Positions 18,953 through 28,942 of a stretch of DNA of 58,151 nt are shown here, one piece after another; position 1 is the first letter of the stretch, and each line of letters begins with the position of its first letter. A model generated the notes under the pieces. That model was not told the origin of the DNA. It did no database searches and saw only the letters and a program-made list of their open reading frames with translations. The stretch is taken from the NCBI GenBank assembly GCA_017628395.1, contig JAGBZD010000023.1, positions 1 through 58,151 on the forward strand, written 5' to 3'. The DNA comes from Paludibacteraceae bacterium. GTDB taxonomy: Bacteria > Bacteroidota > Bacteroidia > Bacteroidales > Paludibacteraceae. The position numbers were made by a program, and so were the translations under genes.

Positions 18953-21511
18953 TCAACCACCACACTTGCTATAGCCACACTCTCGGCAGTGCATACATCC
19001 CTCTTCAAAGATTAGCGCATTACCGCAATTAGGACATACTTGACCTTGTACTACTGTACCATCTTGTATATACTTTTTCAAAGCACGCTCAACACCCACC
19101 TTCCATGAGTTAATGGTTTCTGAGTCCATCTGAAGCGAACTAATCATCTTGATAACCTGGTCAATTGGCATACCATAGCGCAAGACACCAGAGATAAGTT
19201 TTGCATAGTTCCAGAACTCCTTGTCGAACTTATAACTCAAGCCCTCCATAGTAGTCTTGAAACCGCGTGAGTTGACAAATTGGAAATCATAACGCTTAGT
19301 ACCATCCTCTTGCACTACGCGGATAATCTTACCCTTAGTCACTGATTTTGGTAACAAAATACCTTCCTCGTCATCAGCAAGACCAGTGAAAATCTCATAA
19401 GGTACACCCTCTTTCAAACCTACAAAAGCAATCCATTTATCTTTGTTGTTTTGGAATCGAACTACATCGCACTCCAATTCAGCAGGGCGCACACGCACTT
19501 TATTATCAAAGCAAACGCAGTTCTTCTCCTCTTTCTTAGATACTTCTTTCTTCTTCTCTTTTATTCCTTCAAGTACACCTGTTCTCGATCCATCGCGATA
19601 AACAGTACATCCCTTACAACCACATCGCCAAGCTTCTTCATAGAGTTTGCCTACAAGTTCTTCGCTGACATCGTTTGGTAGGTTAATCGTCACCGAAATG
19701 GAGTGATCCACCCACTTTTGAATAGCACCTTGCATCTGTACTTTCTCTAACCAATCAACATCATTGGCTGTAGCTTTGTAGTAAGGCGACTTCTTCACCA
19801 ATTCATCCACCTCTTCAATCGTATAACGATGATTTGAATCATAAGTATAACCATTGGCATTCATCCATGTGATAAACTTATGATGGAATACTACATATTC
19901 CTCAAAGCTATCCCCCACCTCATCCACTAAATCTACATGAACATTCTTGTCGTTAGGATTTACCTTACGGCGACGACGATATACAGGTTGGAAAACAGGT
20001 TCAATACCAGAGGTTGTTTGAGTCATAATACTGGTAGTACCAGTAGGTGCAATAGTCAAACAAGCAATATTGCGACGACCATGTTTTATCATCAAATCGT
20101 ACAATTCTGGATCTGCCTCTTTTAAGCGTTGGATATATGGATTATTCTCCTCCCGTTTAGCATCATATACATGGAATGCTCCACGCTCTTGCGCCATTTT
20201 TACGCTACTGCGATAAGCAGCTAAAGCCAATGTCTTGTGTACTTCCACTGAGAAAGCAGTTGCCTCTGAAGTACCATAGCGCAAACCAAGAGCTGCCAGC
20301 ATATCTCCTTCTGCTGTAGTTCCAACACCAGTACGACGCCCCTTAGTCGTTTTATCCATAATTTTCTCCCAGAGTTCTCGTTCTGTACGCTTTATAGAAT
20401 CTGCTTCTGGATCCGAATCAACCTTGTTGAGAATCTTTTCTATCTTTTCTACCTCAAGATCAATAATATCATCCATCATACGCTGAGCGACAGCAACATG
20501 CTTCTTAAATAGGTCAAAATCAAACTCCGCCTCTGGTGTAAACGGATTCTTCACATAACTATACAGATTGATTGCCAACAGACGGCAACTATCATATGGA
20601 CACAAAGGAATCTCACCACAAGGGTTTGTACTCACGGTTCTATATCCAAGGTCGGCATAGCAATCAGGTACTGACTCACGAGTAATTGTATCCCAAAAGA
20701 GTACACCTGGCTCGGCAGATTTCCAAGCATTATGAATAACCTTCTTCCAAAGTTTAGCAGCATCAACCTCCTTCGTATATATTGGCGTATTCGAGTCTAT
20801 AGGATATTGTTGGGTGTACATCTCGCCATTGATGGCTGCACGCATAAAATCATCGTGCATTTTCACAGACACATTGGCACCAGTCACCTTGCCCGAATCC
20901 ATCTTCGCATCAATAAAAGCCTCGCTATCTGGATGTTTTACACTAACACTAAGCATCAACGCACCACGACGCCCATCTTGTGCAACCTCACGAGTAGAGT
21001 TGCTATAGCGTTCCATGAATGGAACAAGACCTGTAGAAGTGAGCGCAGAGTTCTTCACTGGACTACCCGTAGGACGAATGTGACTCAAGTCATGACCAAC
21101 TCCACCACGACGCTTCATGAGTTGTACCTGCTCCTCATCAATTTGAATAATAGCACCATAACTATCTGCACTACCATCTTGACCAATTACAAAACAATTA
21201 CTCAAACTTGCAACTTGATAGTCGTTGCCAATACCAGTCATTGGACTACCAGCTGGCACTATGTACTTGAAGTCTTTGAGTAATTCAAACAACTCTGCCT
21301 CTGACATAGGATTAGCATACTTTTTTTCAATACGCGCAATCTCACTTGCAAGACGAAGGTGCATATCATCTGGAGTTTGTTCATAGAGGTTACCATACGA
21401 ATCTTTCAACGCATACTTAGTGCTCCACACGCGCGCAGCCAATTCGTCACCTTTGAAGTACTCCACAGAAGCTAATTCAGCTTCCTTTTGTGTGTAAATT
21501 TTCTTTTCCAT
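18953..21511 (-). CDS. nrdJ: Adenosylcobalamin-dependent (class II) ribonucleotide reductase
   Basis: Reduces ribonucleotides to deoxyribonucleotides with a B12-derived thiyl radical, independent of oxygen. The 852-aa protein has the N-terminal redox cysteine (SLSNC106FV), GGVGHDLS (137-144), the catalytic NPCGEIPL with Cys298 and Glu300, and APTGTTS in the barrel. The C-terminus is a cysteine-rich module (CPNC, CMHC, CGYSKC) of the type in the long TSCPD-containing NrdJ. It is preceded by a clear promoter and only a short leader, with no room for a cobalamin riboswitch. It ends in a strong terminator, so it is a single-gene transcript. Confidence 0.97.
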   Translation of the reverse strand: MEKKIYTQKEAELASVEYFKGDELAARVWSTKYALKDSYGNLYEQTPDDMHLRLASEIARIEKKYANPMSEAELFELLKDFKYIVPAGSPMTGIGNDYQVASLSNCFVIGQDGSADSYGAIIQIDEEQVQLMKRRGGVGHDLSHIRPTGSPVKNSALTSTGLVPFMERYSNSTREVAQDGRRGALMLSVSVKHPDSEAFIDAKMDSGKVTGANVSVKMHDDFMRAAINGEMYTQQYPIDSNTPIYTKEVDAAKLWKKVIHNAWKSAEPGVLFWDTITRESVPDCYADLGYRTVSTNPCGEIPLCPYDSCRLLAINLYSYVKNPFTPEAEFDFDLFKKHVAVAQRMMDDIIDLEVEKIEKILNKVDSDPEADSIKRTERELWEKIMDKTTKGRRTGVGTTAEGDMLAALGLRYGTSEATAFSVEVHKTLALAAYRSSVKMAQERGAFHVYDAKREENNPYIQRLKEADPELYDLMIKHGRRNIACLTIAPTGTTSIMTQTTSGIEPVFQPVYRRRRKVNPNDKNVHVDLVDEVGDSFEEYVVFHHKFITWMNANGYTYDSNHRYTIEEVDELVKKSPYYKATANDVDWLEKVQMQGAIQKWVDHSISVTINLPNDVSEELVGKLYEEAWRCGCKGCTVYRDGSRTGVLEGIKEKKKEVSKKEEKNCVCFDNKVRVRPAELECDVVRFQNNKDKWIAFVGLKEGVPYEIFTGLADDEEGILLPKSVTKGKIIRVVQEDGTKRYDFQFVNSRGFKTTMEGLSYKFDKEFWNYAKLISGVLRYGMPIDQVIKMISSLQMDSETINSWKVGVERALKKYIQDGTVVQGQVCPNCGNALIFEEGCMHCRECGYSKCGG

Positions 21512-21585
21512 GATAATTTATAGTATTTCTCTTATTTTCAATTAATTAAGAAAATCCGCCTTTACAATAGGCAGAAAATCGGTTG

Positions 21586-21617
21586 CAAAGGTACAACTTA
21601 TTTATGGAATGTGCAAG
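21586..21617 (-). promoter_or_regulatory. Promoter of nrdJ
   Basis: Minus strand: CTTG (21617-21614), 20 nt, TACCTTTG (21593-21586). The leader to the ATG at 21511 is about 70 nt. Confidence 0.82.
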
Positions 21618-21740
21618 TTTTTTGAAATAAAAAGTTTTCAACAGACACACAAAGTTTTCCAAAATAAAAATGCAAATCACTCACAACAAGCGACTTGCAT
21701 TTTTCAAAAACAGTAAAAGTTTCCCTTTTTGAGAAAGTTA

Positions 21741-22523
21741 TCAACAAGTTAGATTATCAATAATAGATACTCGAGCACTACAACAAGTAGTTCCATTTTC
21801 ATCCACTTGTTGATATTGTATAGCTTGTGGAGTTTTCAAAAAACGAGTAAACATCCTATCTCCCTGATATAATTCTTTCTGATAATTGATATCTAATCGA
21901 AAAGGATGAGTGCCGTCCATTTGTACTGCATTTATCATCCATTCCAGATATTTGCAAGAATTACAATGGCGATTATAATCTACATCTGAATATTGTATTT
22001 CGTGTAAGATTTCGCCCGCTTGTATGGCTTCGATTATTGTTTCCAAGTCATCCAAATTAATAGGTCGCATACGCGGTGCTCGTGCCATATTGAGTATTTC
22101 ACCATCAATCGCACCATCAAACATCGGAGTATCAAAAATATTGACAATCTCGCGTGTGTCTAAACTTAATACAGCCCACACCGTTTTAGCACAACCAATC
22201 AGTTTCTCCGAGCCATCTGCTTGTGGTTGATAAATTCGGAAATCACGAACAGAAAGCATATGCGCATTACGCTCAATCCATGTTTCAACAATCATTTGCT
22301 CTCCATGCTTTGGAAGATAGAGCATTTCAATATTAGCATGAGTGATAATCCATGTATAATTCATTGGCAGAAGTGCAGGAATACCTATTCCCATTTCATC
22401 TGCCACTTTACCTGCCACATTGAGCAAATAATTTTCCATTGAATACAGACGCAGACGACGCGAAGCATCTACATCTTGATACGGCACAATAATGGTATGT
22501 CTGTACTTCATAATTTTATTCAA
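21741..22523 (-). CDS. Acyl-ACP thioesterase (FatA/FatB family)
   Basis: Double-hotdog thioesterase of 260 aa that releases free fatty acids from acyl-ACP. The first hotdog begins YQDVDASRRLRLYSMENYL. The second carries the catalytic motif DYNRHCNSCKYLEWM with Asn184, His186 and Asn188, equivalent to the NxHxNxxKY motif of plant enzymes. The start is ATG 22523, with 22511 (MKYRHT) as an alternative. It lies 2 nt after lptC and is probably the last gene of the coaX-to-lptC transcript. Its product could feed the acyl-CoA synthetase at 26603, but that link is inferred. Confidence 0.9.
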   Translation of the reverse strand: MNKIMKYRHTIIVPYQDVDASRRLRLYSMENYLLNVAGKVADEMGIGIPALLPMNYTWIITHANIEMLYLPKHGEQMIVETWIERNAHMLSVRDFRIYQPQADGSEKLIGCAKTVWAVLSLDTREIVNIFDTPMFDGAIDGEILNMARAPRMRPINLDDLETIIEAIQAGEILHEIQYSDVDYNRHCNSCKYLEWMINAVQMDGTHPFRLDINYQKELYQGDRMFTRFLKTPQAIQYQQVDENGTTCCSARVSIIDNLTC

Positions 22524-22525
22524 TA

Positions 22526-23107
22526 TTACTCCTTAATAGGGAATACACCCGTAGGACGCTGAATAGTATATTTGGTCATCTCCTGATTAGAACGAAAACC
22601 AACACCTTTAATAATTGAATTTTCGCGAGTAATAACTATTGATGAGTCAGAATATACAGATTCTGTTTTTTGATCCCAATATAGTAAAGGCGTTTCGAAG
22701 CGTTCTCCTTCCACATTCATTGCTTGGACATTTCCAATCAATGTCCAACGCTGGGCAGGTTCATTATAATACGCATAATCAGCCTCTATTGTAGCATCTG
22801 CCTCCAAGTCCAAATTGAACTTTTCCAAATATATTCCATTTGGAAATTCCCAATAAGGAGTATCAGCTTTATCGAAGATTAACCACTTATGTGCTTTTAT
22901 ACGATAGCGCGTGATACCAGAATCCGATATCAAGGTATTTACATCTATGCCTTCTAATACAGGCATAGCCTTTCGGTCTGCCACAGCAGCAGCTCGATGT
23001 TTTACATCTGTGTTGCGACAGGCAACGAGCAATACACATAGCAATACCGAGAGAACCAATCGTATCTTGATTCTCTCGGTTTTAACTATTTTTTTGAATT
23101 TTGTCAA
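22526..23107 (-). CDS. lptC: LPS export periplasmic protein LptC (lipoprotein form)
   Basis: A 193-aa protein with an N-terminal hydrophobic segment ending in a lipobox (LLVAC, Cys30), then the beta-jellyroll stretches of LptC (WEFPNGIYLEKFN, IEADYAYYNEPAQRWTLIGNVQAMN). It takes lipopolysaccharide from the LptBFG transporter toward LptA. The Bacteroidota form is usually a lipoprotein, unlike the single-helix anchor of E. coli. It follows the TPR gene by 21 nt. Confidence 0.88.
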   Translation of the reverse strand: MTKFKKIVKTERIKIRLVLSVLLCVLLVACRNTDVKHRAAAVADRKAMPVLEGIDVNTLISDSGITRYRIKAHKWLIFDKADTPYWEFPNGIYLEKFNLDLEADATIEADYAYYNEPAQRWTLIGNVQAMNVEGERFETPLLYWDQKTESVYSDSSIVITRENSIIKGVGFRSNQEMTKYTIQRPTGVFPIKE

Positions 23108-23128
23108 TTAATTAAACTTCCTTAATGA

Positions 23129-24496
23129 TTACTCTTTTTTCGCGCGACAAGTAGTAGTCTTATTTACCCAACCACCTACGCGGAAAGATGTGCCTTCGTT
23201 CAAGTCGCGATGGAAGAAGATATCTTCTTTGCTTGGGAAATACTGAGCATAGGTAGCTATCAACTTATTCGCATCGCTTGCGCAAGAAGTATCTACTGCT
23301 TTTGCCTTGTTAAACATATCACATGCTACCCAATATACTGAGCGTGCCAAAATAGGATCATCATAAATTTTCGCACTTGCATAGCACAGACCGATCAACA
23401 AATAGCAACGACCATCCTCTGGCTCAATAGCCAATGCTTGTTCGGCAGAAGAAACACCTTGTTGATAATTTCCAAGAGATACATAAATGTTAGCAATACG
23501 ATAGAGATAATCTGCCTTATCTTCATTTTCTGTTGCTAACTCCAATGCTTGTTTGTAATATGTCAAAGCACCTTCAAAATCGCCTTTCTTGATAGACATT
23601 TGACCACAACCAGCAGCAGACTCACTCGTAGGTTGTAATTTATGCGCACTCTCAGCAGCTGCAAAATACACATCACTCTCGGTACAACCAAGACGACGAT
23701 ACAGTTTCATGATTGAACTGAGCTTATCCAAATCGCCTGTACTTTCAGCTACTACACTTGCATACATCTGATCCATCTGACCGCAGTCAGCTGCACCAGA
23801 AGCTGCATACAATCGATCTACATATGCCTTTTGCTCATTCGCAGCAGCAGAGTTCTTTCCTCCTTTAGCAACAATAGCATCCATCAGCCCTGCGACTTTC
23901 TGATAATCAGCCAAGAATTGGTCGCCATATTGATCTGGATTGCTTTTGTAGATATTATAGCTTACCTCTACTAATTTGCGTAATACAGTGATTTGTGCAT
24001 TCTCGCCCATACCCTCTACTGATTGCTTCAAGCATTCATATGCTTTGAGACCCAATTCATCTTCTGGATAGTAGGTCAAATAGTCCAAGCCCTTCAATCC
24101 CAGTACATATGCATCTGGATACTTAGGGTCATCAAAGAAATTGATACGCTCATCGTGTAATTTCATAATCATCTCACGCCATTGGTTCTTCTCCTCTGGA
24201 GTTTGAGCGTTGTTCCATTTGTATTCCAAAATCTTGTTGCCATCCGTAAAAATGGTTTTATTGAAGTCAGGACGGCTTTGATATAGCTTACTCCAGTTCT
24301 CGTAAGCATCATCATATTGCTCTGCCTTCACCGACTCGTGACTCAATGAAAGCAACATTAAGCACTCTTCATCATCAAGTGCCTCTACTACAGGTGCAAC
24401 CACCTCTTCTACATTTTTACCTTTTTTAGCTTTCTTTTGTGCAAAGCCTGCCATAGGAATCGCTATGCACAATGCGAATAATAATACTTTTTTCAT
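23129..24496 (-). CDS. Periplasmic tetratricopeptide repeat protein
   Basis: A 455-aa secreted protein: signal peptide to about residue 20 (ending AGFAQ), a lysine-rich linker, then TPR-type helical repeats, clearest in the C-terminal third (GDFEGALTYYKQALELA, GNYQQGVSSAEQALAIEPEDGRCYLLIG). The open frame extends to 24529, but the ATG at 24496 begins the signal peptide. The order coaX, OMP, TPR, lptC recurs in Bacteroidales, which suggests an outer-membrane assembly role. No specific partner can be named. Confidence 0.82.
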   Translation of the reverse strand: MKKVLLFALCIAIPMAGFAQKKAKKGKNVEEVVAPVVEALDDEECLMLLSLSHESVKAEQYDDAYENWSKLYQSRPDFNKTIFTDGNKILEYKWNNAQTPEEKNQWREMIMKLHDERINFFDDPKYPDAYVLGLKGLDYLTYYPEDELGLKAYECLKQSVEGMGENAQITVLRKLVEVSYNIYKSNPDQYGDQFLADYQKVAGLMDAIVAKGGKNSAAANEQKAYVDRLYAASGAADCGQMDQMYASVVAESTGDLDKLSSIMKLYRRLGCTESDVYFAAAESAHKLQPTSESAAGCGQMSIKKGDFEGALTYYKQALELATENEDKADYLYRIANIYVSLGNYQQGVSSAEQALAIEPEDGRCYLLIGLCYASAKIYDDPILARSVYWVACDMFNKAKAVDTSCASDANKLIATYAQYFPSKEDIFFHRDLNEGTSFRVGGWVNKTTTCRAKKE

Positions 24497-24541
24497 GTTC
24501 TTTTTTATTATTGTTATATTGTTTATCACATTTTTGGTTCG

Positions 24542-25762
24542 TTAAAGTTTGCGCTTAAAGAACCAGTTTTCCGCAATCGCAGCATTCACCACTAATCGCA
24601 AAGAATTTTCACTAAGTTTATCGCCGCCGATTGCACCACGATGTACATATTCAAATGTAGTGTTAATGATGGTACCTATAGTACGAAGTGGGAAACCCAA
24701 ACCCGCAGAAACACCTATCTCTGGCATTTCTGTCATCATAGAATACGAAGTTGTGTAATTGGCACCTACCCTCCAATATATACGATGCGCATAGTTTCTA
24801 CTCGTTGGATCATGGCGATACTCTACTCCTGCTGCCCAACGCTGACGCATTTTCAAAACCTCTTGTTGGTCAAAATACTTTGCTGTTGTCCAATCTTGAC
24901 ACTGATAATCTACCGCCACCGTTAAACGATTGGCGTAGGTATAACTCAAACCTGCGCCATACATCATTGGCATCTCAAAACAATCATTTAATTCTGCAAC
25001 TGTATCATTAGTCGTTGTCTCCACCTGCGTATATTCACTTCTTGAAAAACGCTGCTTATTCTCAAAGATAGCACCTAATATGATTGTATGTTTACCAAAG
25101 GTGTGAAATACCTGCGCTCCATATCGGAAACGCAAACTATTGATAGATAAATAATCCGTTTGCGATGCTCCCCTCACATCTGCTTCTGTAAAACTCTGTG
25201 TTCGCGATTTAGTCAGGCTACCAAACATATAGTACATATTAGCACCTAATGCCACCCAATTACATATATTAAAACTCAAACCGCCATACACTTGCGTAAA
25301 ACCACCCGCACCAGCATAAGTATGCGTATAGTGATAATCCGAATTGATTGAATCTGATAGCGAAAAGTTATAGCCCAATGCAGAATACGGCATAACACCT
25401 GCAGAAAAGGCAATATGCTGACGCCATATCGGCAACTGCAATGTCACATATTCCAAGTTTCCATTCAACCGATTGCGTGCGCCATTAATGTCACTATAGT
25501 TGGTCCATAAAAACGAACCTGCCATATCAAACATAAATGTCATTGAATCACATGCTGTATAAGAGGCTGGCTGTGCGGGATTGATAGCTTTATTGGAGCG
25601 CATACCAACTCCCACTCCACCCATAGCTCTATATGCACCAGGCAGATTGTCGTTCAATTCTCCATAACCAAATCGTGATGATGGCGACGAGGTCGCATTC
25701 TGCGCCCACGCTCCTACAGCCATCATAGCTACTACTATTACTATATATCTTTTAAAATTCAT
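24542..25762 (-). CDS. Outer membrane beta-barrel protein
   Basis: A 406-aa protein with a signal peptide (MNFKRYIVIVVAMMAVGAWA) and a series of amphipathic strands ending in aromatic residues, closing with LRLVVNAAIAENWFFKRKL. The start of the mature region (SRFGYGELNDNLPGAYRAMGGVGVGMR) resembles Bacteroidota barrels of the FadL/PorV-like group. It sits between coaX and the TPR gene and is probably cotranscribed with both. Its substrate is unknown. Confidence 0.8.
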   Translation of the reverse strand: MNFKRYIVIVVAMMAVGAWAQNATSSPSSRFGYGELNDNLPGAYRAMGGVGVGMRSNKAINPAQPASYTACDSMTFMFDMAGSFLWTNYSDINGARNRLNGNLEYVTLQLPIWRQHIAFSAGVMPYSALGYNFSLSDSINSDYHYTHTYAGAGGFTQVYGGLSFNICNWVALGANMYYMFGSLTKSRTQSFTEADVRGASQTDYLSINSLRFRYGAQVFHTFGKHTIILGAIFENKQRFSRSEYTQVETTTNDTVAELNDCFEMPMMYGAGLSYTYANRLTVAVDYQCQDWTTAKYFDQQEVLKMRQRWAAGVEYRHDPTSRNYAHRIYWRVGANYTTSYSMMTEMPEIGVSAGLGFPLRTIGTIINTTFEYVHRGAIGGDKLSENSLRLVVNAAIAENWFFKRKL

Positions 25763-25792
25763 AATCCTTTTTATAATCCTTGCCTTTACACT

Positions 25793-26548
25793 CTACCCCC
25801 TCAACTCCAACGAAGCGTCCTCTAAACTACTCAAAATACAATTCAGTCCTATCAACACCAGATGCGGTTCGCCCACTACATCTTTCTGCTTCATCGCATT
25901 TAATATATAAGGTGCATGTCCACCCGTCACATAGGTCTTAAATGCTATCTTCTGTTCTTTTAAGCTTCGCATATACCCTTTCACCTCAAACACCAATCCA
26001 CGCACCACGCCAGCGACCATAGCCTCTTTGGTGTTCTTGCCAAACAATGGCGTTAAGGCATCAGGTTCCACCTCCACTTTCGGAAGTCGCTTGGTCATCT
26101 GATTAAGTGCCGTCAGTCGCATCTTGATACCTGGGGCAATATTGCCACCCAAATACCCCTGCTCTGCCGACACGAAATCGTAGGTCACTGCCGAACCTGC
26201 ATCTATAATCAGCAGATTGGTATTCGGACATAGATGTGCTGCACCTACGGCTGCAGCTATACGGTCATGCCCCAAGGTCTCTGGAGTCTGATAGCAGTTC
26301 TTTATCGGTAATAGCGTCAAGTGGTCAAAGAGTACAAATCGTTTCGACAATCGGTTGAGTGCATTAATGACCGCAGGTTCCATATTTGCCACCGATGATA
26401 CGATGCTATTCGTAATCGGGTACAACGAGAACAATCGTTCCACATCCACACTCGTAAACGAGCGGTACAATAGGTTCTTCACGATAACGCCGTCCTTAAA
26501 CAGCGCCACTTTCGTCCTCGAATTTCCCTGATCAATACACAAATTCAT
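25793..26548 (-). CDS. coaX: Type III pantothenate kinase
   Basis: First step of coenzyme A synthesis, phosphorylating pantothenate. The 251-aa ASKHA-fold protein shows the phosphate-1 loop (IDQGNSRTK, residues 5-13), LGHDRIAA, LLIIDAGSAVTYD and the C-terminal TGGHAPYI. The active site lies at the dimer interface. It is first in a run of five minus-strand genes (coaX, barrel, TPR, lptC, thioesterase) with gaps of 2 to about 45 nt. Confidence 0.95.
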   Translation of the reverse strand: MNLCIDQGNSRTKVALFKDGVIVKNLLYRSFTSVDVERLFSLYPITNSIVSSVANMEPAVINALNRLSKRFVLFDHLTLLPIKNCYQTPETLGHDRIAAAVGAAHLCPNTNLLIIDAGSAVTYDFVSAEQGYLGGNIAPGIKMRLTALNQMTKRLPKVEVEPDALTPLFGKNTKEAMVAGVVRGLVFEVKGYMRSLKEQKIAFKTYVTGGHAPYILNAMKQKDVVGEPHLVLIGLNCILSSLEDASLELRG

Positions 26549-26602
26549 GCCTCTAACCTCTCACCTTTAACCTCTCGCCTTATAGCCTGTCGATCTGCGA
26601 AG

Positions 26603-28270
26603 CTACGCCTCGTACAAGAAGCGTTTTATACTCTTCTTAGGTGTCTTCTCAAACTCGTGTGTATATATCCTCAACTCGTTAATCTGCTCATATGCAGCCA
26701 GTTCGGCATTCACCAACTTGCGATTCTCCTCCATCACTACCTCCAATTGCTCTTGGCTCAGTTTGTCGGCATCTACTGCCTCAAAGTCTGGGCAAACCAA
26801 AGCCACCAATCGGGTATCTTTCTGCAACACCAGCGACTCCAACACATACGGCATATTGTTAATCTTAGCCTCAATCTCCTCTGGGTAGATATTCTGTCCA
26901 CTTGGTCCGAGTAACATCGTTTTGCAACGACCTTTAATATAAATAAAGCCTTCTTCGTCTATCACACCTAAGTCGCCTGTGCGCAACCAGCCGTCCTCGG
27001 TAAAGGACTCGGCAGTAGCTTGTTCGTTCTTGTAGTAACCAGCCATCACATTCTCACCACGCACCTGAATCTCTCCCACGCCATCGGCATCTGGATTCGC
27101 TATACGGGCATCCATCAGACCTTTCAACACTTGTCCGCAAGATTGTGGACGAAACTCTGTCCAAGGTGTAAAACTGATGAGCGGCGCCGTCTCGGTCATA
27201 CCATAACCTACAGTTAAAGGGAACTTAATGCGGCGTAAGAATGCTTCTACTTCAGCATTCAATGGTGCACCACCAATGATGATTTGCGAGAACTCGCCAC
27301 CAAAAGCATTCATCAGTGTCTCACGAATCTTTCCTAACACCACTTGATCCAGCAATGGCACTTTCAGCACCCAACTCACAGGCGCCTTCGATATTTGTGG
27401 CTGAATCATCTTCTTGTAAATCTTTTCCAAGATCAATGGCACAGACAGAATAACGGTTGGCTTCACTTCGGCGAAGGCCTTCATCAAGATTTTTGGAGAA
27501 GGAGTACGACCAATCAAGTAAGTATGTCCACCCGCTGCTAAGCACGCCAAGAAATCGAACGCGCAACCATACGCATGTGCCAATGGCAAAAACGCCACAT
27601 GACGGCAACCTGGATAAACCAATTTAGTGGTCAAACCGAAGACAATGTTTCCTGCCAACGCGTTAGCAGGAGTCATCACTCCCTTACTAAATCCCGTTGT
27701 ACCAGAGGTATAGTTAATAGAAGCCAACTCAGCATTGCTGCGTTCAATGTATTTCACATCATCTTTCGTGAAGCCGTCAGGATATTTCTCAGCAAATAGC
27801 TCTTCGATCGTCATCTTGTCCACAGCTTGGGTCTTAGGCAGACCAGCCGTAATCAAATCCATCGTATTCAGCGATATAACCGCTTGCAAGTCTGGCACTT
27901 GCTCAACATCAATATTTTCCCATATTTGGTCGGTAATAAACAGCAATTTACTCTCCGAGTGGTTGATGATGTGGATAGCATCGTTGGCTTTGAAGTCTTG
28001 CAATATAGGCACAATCACAGCGCCGTAGGTCACCGTAGCCAAGTAGGTAGTTACCCAATTGCTATTATTCTTACCCATTACGGCTATGCGATCGCCCATT
28101 TCTATCCCCACACGCTCAAAGAGCAAGTGCAAGTGCGCAATACGCTCTGCCATCTGTCCATAGGTCAAAGTGACAGTTGTGCCAAAGTCGGTCACAGCCT
28201 CAAGATCCCAGTTCTTACGAAACGAGTTCTCGTATATCTTAATCAAATTCTCTTCTGGTTTTGTCAACAT
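26603..28270 (-). CDS. Long-chain fatty acyl-CoA synthetase (AMP-binding)
   Basis: Activates fatty acids through an acyl-AMP intermediate. The 555-aa protein has the AMP-binding P-loop motif YTSGTTGFSKG (187-197), GYGMTETAPLIS, the hinge segment WLRTGDLGVIDEEGFIYIKGR and a C-terminal lysine-rich GKTMLLGP-type region. It resembles the FadD15/AMP-ligase forms of Bacteroidales. It lies 54 nt upstream of coaX on the same strand. A hairpin in the leader (28300-28324) separates it from the small membrane-protein gene. Confidence 0.93.
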   Translation of the reverse strand: MLTKPEENLIKIYENSFRKNWDLEAVTDFGTTVTLTYGQMAERIAHLHLLFERVGIEMGDRIAVMGKNNSNWVTTYLATVTYGAVIVPILQDFKANDAIHIINHSESKLLFITDQIWENIDVEQVPDLQAVISLNTMDLITAGLPKTQAVDKMTIEELFAEKYPDGFTKDDVKYIERSNAELASINYTSGTTGFSKGVMTPANALAGNIVFGLTTKLVYPGCRHVAFLPLAHAYGCAFDFLACLAAGGHTYLIGRTPSPKILMKAFAEVKPTVILSVPLILEKIYKKMIQPQISKAPVSWVLKVPLLDQVVLGKIRETLMNAFGGEFSQIIIGGAPLNAEVEAFLRRIKFPLTVGYGMTETAPLISFTPWTEFRPQSCGQVLKGLMDARIANPDADGVGEIQVRGENVMAGYYKNEQATAESFTEDGWLRTGDLGVIDEEGFIYIKGRCKTMLLGPSGQNIYPEEIEAKINNMPYVLESLVLQKDTRLVALVCPDFEAVDADKLSQEQLEVVMEENRKLVNAELAAYEQINELRIYTHEFEKTPKKSIKRFLYEA

Positions 28271-28299
28271 ATTGTTTTGTCTTTATTTTTATCTCTCGA

Positions 28300-28324
28300 G
28301 CGCTCGCTGTGTTGTTGCGAGCGC
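28300..28324 (-). repeat. 8-bp GC-rich hairpin upstream of the acyl-CoA synthetase
   Basis: GCGCTCGC (28300-28307) and GCGAGCGC (28317-28324) pair perfectly around a 9-nt loop. There is no T-run on either side, so it looks like an intercistronic mRNA structure rather than a full terminator. Confidence 0.6.
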
Positions 28325-28373
28325 AATGGTTGTTAGATTGATGTTGTTTATGTTGTTGTTAAAATTATCCCTT

Positions 28374-28808
28374 CTAATTCTCCACGGGCAATGGCATATC
28401 CAATAGACTATCCTCCACCTGTGGTGCTGCTTGTCTTACGGAGATAATCGAGTCCACCACGAATTGGCTCTTTCCACGCCAAGGCAAAGTACCCAAGTAG
28501 CGTTTCCAGTGCAATTTGATTTGACGAGTCGAATTATTGTCTATTTGCTGAGCAACTCGCTCATCAACAACGGAAAACTTAAATTCATTCGATTGTATTG
28601 TCGAACTTGTATTGTGCGAGTTGTAGCCCGTCTGAATCATCTTTCCCTCATAAGTTTTAAACAGAAATCCCTCGCGTTGCAAATAGTTAATATCTCCTTC
28701 ATTTGTTCCTTCGCTATATACAAAAAAGAACTTAAAATACACAAAGATGACCAACGCGAGCAACAACACGCTCACAATACTACTGATTATTTTACCTCCT
28801 GTATTCAT
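28374..28808 (-). CDS. Conserved Bacteroidales single-pass membrane protein
   Basis: A 144-aa protein with one N-terminal membrane helix (residues 8-30, IISSIVSVLLLALVIFVYFKFFF) and a soluble domain outside (YLQREGFLFKTYEGKMIQTGY, FSVVDERVA, LHWKRYLGTLPWRGKSQFVVDSI). It looks like the small protein sometimes mis-named 6-phosphogluconate dehydrogenase in Bacteroidales annotations; I see no dehydrogenase features. It has its own promoter at 28868-28899. Function unknown. Confidence 0.75.
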   Translation of the reverse strand: MNTGGKIISSIVSVLLLALVIFVYFKFFFVYSEGTNEGDINYLQREGFLFKTYEGKMIQTGYNSHNTSSTIQSNEFKFSVVDERVAQQIDNNSTRQIKLHWKRYLGTLPWRGKSQFVVDSIISVRQAAPQVEDSLLDMPLPVEN

Positions 28809-28867
28809 ATACTTTCCTTATGAACTTAAAAATTATAAACTTTACACATTTATCCACAAAATGCGTG

Positions 28868-28899
28868 CAAAGGTACAAAAAAAAATCGGACTATGCAAA
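28868..28899 (-). promoter_or_regulatory. Promoter of the small membrane-protein gene
   Basis: Minus strand: TTTG (28899-28896), 20 nt, TACCTTTG (28875-28868); leader of about 55 nt to the ATG at 28808. Confidence 0.85.
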
Positions 28900-28942
28900 T
28901 CATTATGCATTTTATCCGATTTTTTAATAAATATTTAATTTA

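Noticed and set aside
21512-21740. Cobalamin riboswitch before nrdJ
   Set aside because: The leader between promoter and ATG is about 70 nt and shows no B12-box, too short for the aptamer.
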